Assembly: GCA_964512095.1 (NCBI GenBank)
Contig: CAZEIH010000072.1
Location: 1-7,750, forward strand
Length of the DNA: 7,750 nt
Direction: 5' to 3'
Origin: DTU013 sp964512095
Lineage (GTDB): Bacteria > Bacillota > Clostridia > Acetivibrionales > DTU013
This document shows positions 1 through 3,979 of the stretch, in pieces. The position numbers and the translations under genes were made by a program. Every line of letters starts with the position of its first letter. Within the stretch, counting starts at the first letter, position 1. The notes under the pieces were generated by a model, which did not search any database, was not told where the DNA came from, and worked only from the letters and a program-made list of their open reading frames with translations.

Positions 1-75
1 AACCTGGCTTTCATCTCCCCATTGAAATGCGGAGGATTCCCGCCAGTTTTCCTAATTTTGAATAAATATTCCTCC

Positions 76-351
76 TCATTGATCGTCTGCCCCAAAACCC
101 TGCTGACGGATAATTTTGAGTATCTCCCTTCTCTTGGGTATCGAAGCAGTCAATTTTGAAACCACCTGGTCACTGAAGGAATCCACTCTCCTGTTTGCAT
201 CCCTTAGGTCATAATAGTTTGTCATTTCCTTGTCATAATCTCTAATCTCTCCCAAGTAGCTGTCAAAAACCCTGTATCCGTTTTCAATGCTCGTATCCTT
301 AAACTCACGGATAGTACGATGCTGCAGCTGTCTGTTGATCATGTCATTCAT
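76..351 (-). pseudogene. Internally deleted NfsA-type nitroreductase remnant (91 aa)
   Basis: Residues 1-20 (with HRTIREFKD) match the start of FMN-dependent NADPH nitroreductases of the NfsA type, which commonly begin with a hRSIRxFKD-like stretch. From about residue 22 (ENGYRVF) the sequence is already the C-terminal part of that family: EIRDYDKEM, YYDLRDANRR, FSDQVVSKL and a final QQGF correspond to the usual EYDxxMxxYY, R-x-xNKR, WSEQ and KQGF segments. Full-length members are about 240-250 aa, so roughly 150 central residues, including most of the flavin-binding and catalytic fold, are missing in frame. An AAAGGAGG ribosome binding site lies 10 nt before the ATG, and an extended -10 promoter lies about 120 nt upstream. 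The stop is a TGA that overlaps another GAGGAGG sequence with no start codon after it. It is probably inactive as an enzyme. A new small protein is possible but less likely. Confidence 0.7.
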
Positions 352-469
352 TTGAAAAGTGCCTCCTTTTCACAAGAATCTGTACAGCATATAGTTCCCT
401 TCAATCTTCAAAAACAAACCCGTGGGCATTGCCGGACATTGCACCAACTTACGTTAAAGTTATGCGTCA

Positions 470-478
470 ATTATAGCA
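470..478 (-). promoter_or_regulatory. Extended -10 promoter of the nitroreductase remnant
   Basis: Read on the minus strand this is TGCTATAAT, a perfect -10 hexamer preceded by the TGn extension. No good -35 box sits 16-18 nt upstream, as is usual for extended -10 promoters. It would give a leader of about 110 nt to the ATG at 351. The stretch between this site and the gene at 569 holds only weak inverted repeats and no terminator with a clear T-run. Confidence 0.5.
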
Positions 479-568
479 TAATTCCAAATGAAACAGGCAG
501 GCACCAATGCTTCAACGGTACTGCAGACAATAAATTGCGACAGTACCACTATAGTCACTTTTTACTGT

Positions 569-1057
569 TCAAAGCATTAGTATCCCCTTATACATTTGCT
601 TCCTCATAGCACTGGCAAATGAGTTTACCTTCAATTCACTGAGCTGCTGCTGCACTTGATCCCTTGATAAAGGAACGTGCTCTTCAGCATCAAATGCCTT
701 AATGAGACCGTTGATAGTCAATGCCAGGTAATATAGTCGTTGTCTTAAAAAGATTAACATAAATGCTCTATAAAGCTTGTTATTGTATAACAAATATGTT
801 AATGCATTTGGTGTCACGAAACGATGGCTATACTCTTTCGAATAGTGATTACAAATTGTCTTGTTTCTCAATTGCTCTGCTATATCGCCTGAAAGAAAAA
901 ATTGTTCATTTCCTTGTGAGTCAGTACATACTATCAGCCTTTCATCGCTGTTGACTATTTTTACTTCCCCTTCAATCCTCATACAGTTTCCCATGATACA
1001 AATGCGATGTTCCTTCCCATCTTCAAACGATAGTACATCATCTATTTCTGTGAACAT
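569..1057 (-). CDS. Unknown 162-aa protein under SAM riboswitch control
   Basis: I do not recognise this protein. The start is the ATG at 1057 (MFTEIDDV) because an AAGGAGGG ribosome binding site lies 8-9 nt upstream. The open frame extends further to 1147, but that part reads through the riboswitch terminator and is not likely translated. Residues 1-70 are rich in alternating beta-type segments (RICIMGNCMRIEGEV, RLIVCTD, QFFLSGDIAEQL) and could be a small beta-barrel. The rest is predicted helical, with a hydrophobic, tyrosine/leucine-rich segment near residues 85-120 (LTYLLYNN, LIFLRQRLYYLAL) and a charged glutamine-rich tail. No signal peptide or catalytic motif is visible. The gene follows an S-box leader, so expression should rise when S-adenosylmethionine is low. 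That implies a link to sulfur amino acid or methyl metabolism, or capture of a leader by an unrelated gene. The next downstream element is the nitroreductase remnant, which has its own promoter. Confidence 0.7.
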   Translation of the reverse strand: MFTEIDDVLSFEDGKEHRICIMGNCMRIEGEVKIVNSDERLIVCTDSQGNEQFFLSGDIAEQLRNKTICNHYSKEYSHRFVTPNALTYLLYNNKLYRAFMLIFLRQRLYYLALTINGLIKAFDAEEHVPLSRDQVQQQLSELKVNSFASAMRKQMYKGILML

Positions 1058-1085
1058 ATTCCACACCCTCCTTAAAATTTTTAAT

Positions 1086-1116
1086 AAAAAAACCTTCCCT
1101 GTTTTCACAAAGAAGG
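1086..1116 (-). terminator. Riboswitch-controlled intrinsic terminator
   Basis: On the minus strand CCTTCTTTG pairs with CAGGGAAGG (9 bp including two G-U pairs) around a TGAAAA loop and is followed by seven T residues. It lies between the SAM aptamer and the ribosome binding site of the 162-aa gene. The left arm CCTTCTTT can alternatively pair with AAAG-ATA-AAGG at the 3' end of the aptamer, which includes the P1 strand. This gives a standard antiterminator that SAM binding would disrupt, so the switch is predicted to turn expression off when SAM is abundant. Confidence 0.8.
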
Positions 1117-1130
1117 CATTTTCGCATTGA

Positions 1131-1245
1131 GCTCCTTTATCTTTCAAACAGGTACACCGTTTGTCGGAATTAGCACCTTACTGAAAACCAGCAGGTTGCT
1201 GCAGTGTCATCGGGCCGTTCCCTCAACTGCTCTTGATAAACTATC
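1131..1245 (-). ncRNA. SAM-I (S-box) riboswitch aptamer
   Basis: The minus strand carries the S-box core in order: TTTATCAAGAG, then GAGGGAACGGCCCGATGA, then GCAACC, then AAGGTGCTAATTCC, then GAAAGATAAA. P1 forms from TTTATC (1236-1241) and GATAAA (1136-1141). P4 forms from CAAAC and GTTTG around the GGTGTACC part. The order, spacing and total length of about 110 nt fit the family. A near-consensus promoter lies directly upstream and a terminator directly downstream, so the whole switch looks intact. The usual cargo is methionine, cysteine or SAM biosynthesis or transport; here it is an unknown small protein. Confidence 0.93.
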
Positions 1246-1260
1246 TAATTTTATATACTT

Positions 1261-1289
1261 ATTTTATATCTTATTCGAGATTATGTCAA
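1261..1289 (-). promoter_or_regulatory. Sigma-A-type promoter of the SAM riboswitch transcript
   Basis: On the minus strand a perfect TTGACA (1284-1289) is separated by exactly 17 nt from TAAAAT (1261-1266). Initiation near 1253 would place the aptamer within the first dozen nucleotides of the transcript. The promoter lies just left of the CBM20 fragment on the opposite strand, which marks a likely rearrangement junction near 1290-1320. Confidence 0.8.
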
Positions 1290-1323
1290 ACGCTGTTAAC
1301 TGCAAATGGTTACTATTTCGGCT

Positions 1324-1459
1324 TTGTACTTCATATACACGTCAGCTATTTCCAAATCAAAGTCCGGAAATGTTATCTGGGAAGGCGGAGGCAATCATAA
1401 GTATACTGTTCCTGAAAGCGGCAGCGGCAATGTGCCGTTTAATTGGAACTATTGGTAAA
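1324..1459 (+). pseudogene. C-terminal fragment of a CBM20 starch-binding domain
   Basis: In the plus frame beginning at 1351 the DNA encodes SKSGNVIWEGGGNHKYTVP, then a serine/glycine-rich stretch, NWNYW and a TAA stop at 1456-1458. This matches the end of CBM20 starch-binding modules, where a GNVxWExGxNHxYTxP segment and a final tryptophan strand form the last beta strands and part of binding site 1. CBM20 usually sits at the C-terminus of secreted amylases, pullulanases and cyclodextrin glucanotransferases. The frame is closed by a stop at 1297-1299 and lacks a plausible start, so only about 40 residues remain. Upstream sequence is replaced by the promoter and SAM riboswitch of the opposite strand. 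It is a gene relic, presumably of an extracellular starch enzyme. Confidence 0.7.
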
Positions 1460-1504
1460 CCCAGTTTGTCTCAGGTGAGCATCCGTAACATGGATCGAAA
1501 TTCG

Positions 1505-1530
1505 AAAAAGGGGCAGGAATTCTGCCCCTT
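1505..1530 (-). terminator. Terminator after the short MACPF/crystallin gene
   Basis: A 9-bp stem (AAGGGGCAG / CTGCCCCTT) with a 5-nt loop is followed on the minus strand by TTTTT. The core GGGGCAGAATTC...CTGCCCC is almost the same as the hairpin behind the long paralogue at 3935-3964. Here it stands about 165 nt beyond the stop codon instead of about 15 nt, as expected if the original reading frame once reached closer to it. Its plus-strand T-run is poor, so it is unlikely to have served the CBM20 relic. Confidence 0.8.
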
Positions 1531-1697
1531 CGCTATACACGTTCCAATTAGTCTATTCCCAAATATTCAGTTTTCATAGGTACACTTTTATTAGTGCACG
1601 GGAGTCAGTAATGCTTCTCAGCACATAAGCCCTATTTTTTCAATGCTCTGCGACTGATACCAGAAAGTCACACTACACACCTTATACTATTAATCTG
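1531..1697 (-). pseudogene. Decayed 3' continuation of the short MACPF/crystallin gene
   Basis: Directly after the TGA stop of the short gene the minus strand still aligns with coding sequence of the long gene: TGACAGAT, then AG-TATAA, GG and GTGTA in the same order as the codons for LTDDEYNGVY. About 24 of 29 positions agree when two one-base gaps are allowed. The frame contains TAA and TAG here. Further left, similarity is only suggestive (a TTACTG...CCCGT stretch near 1595-1605 resembles the codons for LTGPV in CBM6). The third crystallin domain, Ig-like domain and CBM6 of the long gene are therefore mostly deleted. Confidence 0.45.
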
Positions 1698-3434
1698 TCA
1701 GCTTTTCTTGACAGTTGCAGAAGATACTCTGTCACTTCTTATCGGTTCATTGCTCATATCTTCATCTGATGAATTGTATGTATGCATGATGCCTTTGTAG
1801 TTTGCATGTTCATATACTGTACATTCGTAAGGACCGACTATTCTGATGGAAGTGGCGTTATCGTTTCCTACGCTGGTAGTTTTAAAGTTAGAAATATTTG
1901 ATGTCACCTTGACCCAAGGTCCGCTAAAATTGACGTTCTTGAAAATGTATACGCCTTCATATTCGTCCTGTGATATCCTTTTGATAATTGCTGAAGAGAG
2001 ACGATCATTTCCAATGCTTTCATCCGAAAATTTAACATCATCGAATCGGTAGGCATGGTATTTCCCTCTGTAGTTTGAATGTTGATAACATTGTACTTCA
2101 TACGGTCCGCATATTTTAATGGAGGTAACAGTGTCATTCCCCACTTTTGTTTTTACAAACTCAGGTATTTCGATAATATCGCCGCAAAAGGTACTTACAC
2201 GCCCGCCAAAATTTTGATGTTCATAGAAGCTTACATAATATGCTGCGTCGACTTCCGCTGGTTTTACGATTTTACCAACCACCCCGTCCTTAACAGGAAC
2301 TGCCCATATCAGACATCCGTCCTGCCATGCTTTATCAGGAATCGTGACAAGCTTGCTTGTTTTATTTGCAGTCGCGGTACGAATGAGCATAGGAGTATCC
2401 AATGATGTAGAATCTATATAAATATTGAATGAATCTTCAAATGAGCAATTGTCCTGCCATGTCAGCATCACCTGTGACTTGTCATTCGGGTCGGATGAGG
2501 CTGCTATATTGGATGTCATAAACTCTTCAGGATCGTAAAAAACTGGGAACTTGTCAGCATCAGACTGAGTATATCCTGAACCGGGAAGCTTATAAAAAGC
2601 ATCTAGTCTTTGTCCGAGCACATCATATTTATTCGTTGTTTTATAATATTCTGCGAACTCCTTAACTCTTTGAGTATATTTTGTTCTGTCGATCATTACA
2701 TCCAGCGTTACAGGATTGCCATCAGTGGATTTTGCATTTGCAGTGGTCCGTACTGAGTTTAGTGTTTTTTCAGCATCCCTTATCTGATCTTTAGTAACGC
2801 TCCCGTTTTCAAGAAACTTACCTTTGATTCCTAAAGCTTTCTTACACTCCTGTTTTGTTATGGAAGTCATATTGTGTGTGTCGACTGAAAGGGTGATGAC
2901 CAATAGTCCCCCTAAATGAGCGCTTTTGACATATGAATTCCCATATCTGTCTGCAAAATCATCTGCCTTTCCTCCATCTATAAGGTTTATCGCATCCTGT
3001 GTAAATTTTCCGCTCTTCAGCGTTACCTTCGGGCCGTTGTATCTTACGATATACACCAGCGACATGGTATTGCCGTCTATTTCAACAGTTTCTTCGATTT
3101 TATTCATGATACTTCCACTAAAGCTAAATCCAAAAAGCGACGCTCCGGTTTTACCTTCAGTTACTTTATTTACGAAGGTTTTCAAATGTTCTGTTGTTTC
3201 GACGATATCAAAGTACTCCTCATATTCATCAGCATCGCCTTGTACCGTAGCTTCCACCTGCTCGATTGCCTGGCTTTCTGTTAGATTAGTCAGTGAATTC
3301 ATACAAACACCTACATAGTCCTCATGATATATAGTGTCAGCTGTGAAAGCAGGAACTCCCTGAGCCAGCATAACAGCCATCATAGTCAGAATAACTGCAC
3401 ATTTTTTCGGTAATCTTGATAATTTCTTACACAT
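1698..3434 (-). CDS. Secreted MACPF-like/beta-gamma-crystallin protein, short paralogue (578 aa)
   Basis: The start is the ATG at 3434 (MCKKLSRL): GAGGAGG sits 7 nt upstream, while the TTG two codons earlier overlaps that spacing. Residues 1-33 form a Sec signal peptide (KK, hydrophobic core, cleavage near AFTA). Residues about 40-290 are a MACPF/CDC-like domain. YGNSYV-x5-GG at 164-176 fits the family signature [YW]-G-[TS]-H-[FY]-x6-G-G with NS in place of TH. A preceding SLFGFSF...TMSLVYIVRY block resembles the first membrane-inserting hairpin region. Residues about 305-395 look like a fibronectin III domain (VMLTWQDN, FNIYID). Residues 400-573 hold four beta-gamma-crystallin motifs (two domains), each ending in a calcium-type signature: NDTVTS, NDRLSS, NDNATS and a drifted SDRVSS. 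It ends immediately after, where the long paralogue continues. The role is inferred as secreted pore-forming or membrane-binding. The truncated copy may be functional or decaying. Confidence 0.85.
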   Translation of the reverse strand: MCKKLSRLPKKCAVILTMMAVMLAQGVPAFTADTIYHEDYVGVCMNSLTNLTESQAIEQVEATVQGDADEYEEYFDIVETTEHLKTFVNKVTEGKTGASLFGFSFSGSIMNKIEETVEIDGNTMSLVYIVRYNGPKVTLKSGKFTQDAINLIDGGKADDFADRYGNSYVKSAHLGGLLVITLSVDTHNMTSITKQECKKALGIKGKFLENGSVTKDQIRDAEKTLNSVRTTANAKSTDGNPVTLDVMIDRTKYTQRVKEFAEYYKTTNKYDVLGQRLDAFYKLPGSGYTQSDADKFPVFYDPEEFMTSNIAASSDPNDKSQVMLTWQDNCSFEDSFNIYIDSTSLDTPMLIRTATANKTSKLVTIPDKAWQDGCLIWAVPVKDGVVGKIVKPAEVDAAYYVSFYEHQNFGGRVSTFCGDIIEIPEFVKTKVGNDTVTSIKICGPYEVQCYQHSNYRGKYHAYRFDDVKFSDESIGNDRLSSAIIKRISQDEYEGVYIFKNVNFSGPWVKVTSNISNFKTTSVGNDNATSIRIVGPYECTVYEHANYKGIMHTYNSSDEDMSNEPIRSDRVSSATVKKS

Positions 3435-3797
3435 AATCAAACCTCCTCGTTATCAAATAAACATCTTCTCAATTACGTAAGCTGCAAGATGATTTCCACC
3501 TCTTGAACAGTACGGGACCTAAACGGCGTCAACTACTATTTAAGTGTCTTATGACTTCTGCTGATTTGTAATAACAATATTTCATTCTGTTCTTGCCCTT
3601 ATCACCTCCCCTGGTTTTGTTTAGGGTCGTGCGAGGGATGGATCGTGTATGACACTGTATGTGTGCTTTGTTTAGGTGCGGTATACAGATTGATTCACCG
3701 GAAGTGATTCTTGTTGCGAACAAGGTCAATGTAATAGTTTCACATTATTCTATTTATTTATTGTTTTTGTATTATATGGTATATTGTTACATGGATA
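3435..3797 (-). promoter_or_regulatory. Long 5' leader of the short MACPF/crystallin gene
   Basis: About 350 nt lie between the predicted promoter and the ATG at 3434, with no credible ORF. The minus strand contains GGGGAGGTGATAAGGGCAA (3591-3611), 156 nt before the start codon, a stretch complementary to the 16S rRNA 3' end. The same element lies 158 nt before the long paralogue. A short frame (MKYCYYKSAEVI..., from ATG near 3583) follows it at about 19 nt but is not conserved in the other leader. A 10-nt direct repeat TTTGTTTAGG occurs twice near 3616 and 3667. No known riboswitch class was recognised. Confidence 0.45.
3591..3611 (-). promoter_or_regulatory. Conserved GGAGGTGAT leader element, copy 1
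   Basis: The minus strand reads GGGGAGGTGATAAGGGCAAGA. It shares GGGAGGTGAT-x-AGGGCA with the leader of the paralogue at 6787-6809, at nearly the same distance from the start codon. It is a full-length anti-SD complement but is not placed before a conserved start codon. Confidence 0.5.
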
Positions 3798-3812
3798 AGT
3801 ATACCATATAAT
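3771..3812. repeat. Perfect 13-bp inverted repeat overlapping the promoter
   Basis: ATTATATGGTATA (3771-3783) and TATACCATATAAT (3800-3812) are exact reverse complements separated by 16 nt. The right arm contains the extended -10 box of the short gene. It could be an operator for a dimeric repressor or form a hairpin or cruciform. The left arm also presents a second TGGTATA on the opposite strand. Confidence 0.75.
3798..3806 (-). promoter_or_regulatory. Extended -10 promoter of the short MACPF/crystallin gene
   Basis: On the minus strand it reads TGGTATACT (TGn plus a 5-of-6 -10 hexamer). The identical nonamer occurs at the equivalent position before the long gene, inside a conserved block (3797-3860 versus 7079-7145). 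The predicted start of transcription is near 3791. No strong -35 is present. Confidence 0.55.
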
Positions 3813-3934
3813 TGAATATATAGGAAGACAAGAAGTGATATAATGACTTAGTCAGTAAATTAAGTCTCCACTTGACATATATACATTGAAGTCGCAGTCC
3901 CATAGCGCCACCAAGCCGCACACAGCGAATTGCG

Positions 3935-3964
3935 TAAATAAGGGGGGCAGAGAATTCTGCCCCC
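3935..3964 (-). terminator. Terminator after the long MACPF/crystallin gene
   Basis: An 8-bp stem GGGGGCAG / CTGCCCCC with a 6-nt AATTCT loop on the minus strand is followed by CTTATTT. It begins about 15 nt after the TAA stop. It is a near copy of the hairpin at 1505-1530, supporting duplication of a complete transcription unit. The roughly 70 nt between it and the conserved upstream block of the short gene (3865-3935) shows nothing recognisable. Confidence 0.8.
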
Positions 3965-3979
3965 ACGATTTGCAATATG

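Noticed and set aside
3..65. Possible end of a plus-strand gene at the left edge (…HLPIEMRRIPASFPNFE, stop at 63-65)
   Set aside because: Only 20 residues are visible with no family match. The same stretch also has short inverted repeats (CTGGC/GCCAG), and neither reading can be supported.
542..567. Inverted repeats CAGTA/TACTG and GGTACTG/CAGTACC after the 162-aa gene as a terminator
   Set aside because: Stems are short, loops large or overlapping, and there is no T-run on the minus strand.
1058..1147. N-terminal extension of the 162-aa protein to 192 aa
   Set aside because: It would be translated from the riboswitch terminator region. The ATG at 1057 has a proper AAGGAGGG site and the upstream ATG does not fit the regulatory layout.
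1127..1579. 150-aa plus-strand ORF
   Set aside because: It runs antisense through the riboswitch, out of frame over the CBM20 fragment and through a terminator hairpin, and has no ribosome binding site.
1904..2137. Overlapping ORFs inside the two large genes on both strands
   Set aside because: They are shadows in other frames of the two domain-supported genes, with no ribosome binding sites or recognisable proteins.
3529..3729. 66-aa minus-strand ORF in the leader of the short gene
   Set aside because: It needs a TTG start without a ribosome binding site and is not conserved in the paralogous leader. Only the inner MKYCYYKSAEVI frame follows an SD-like element, at too great a distance.
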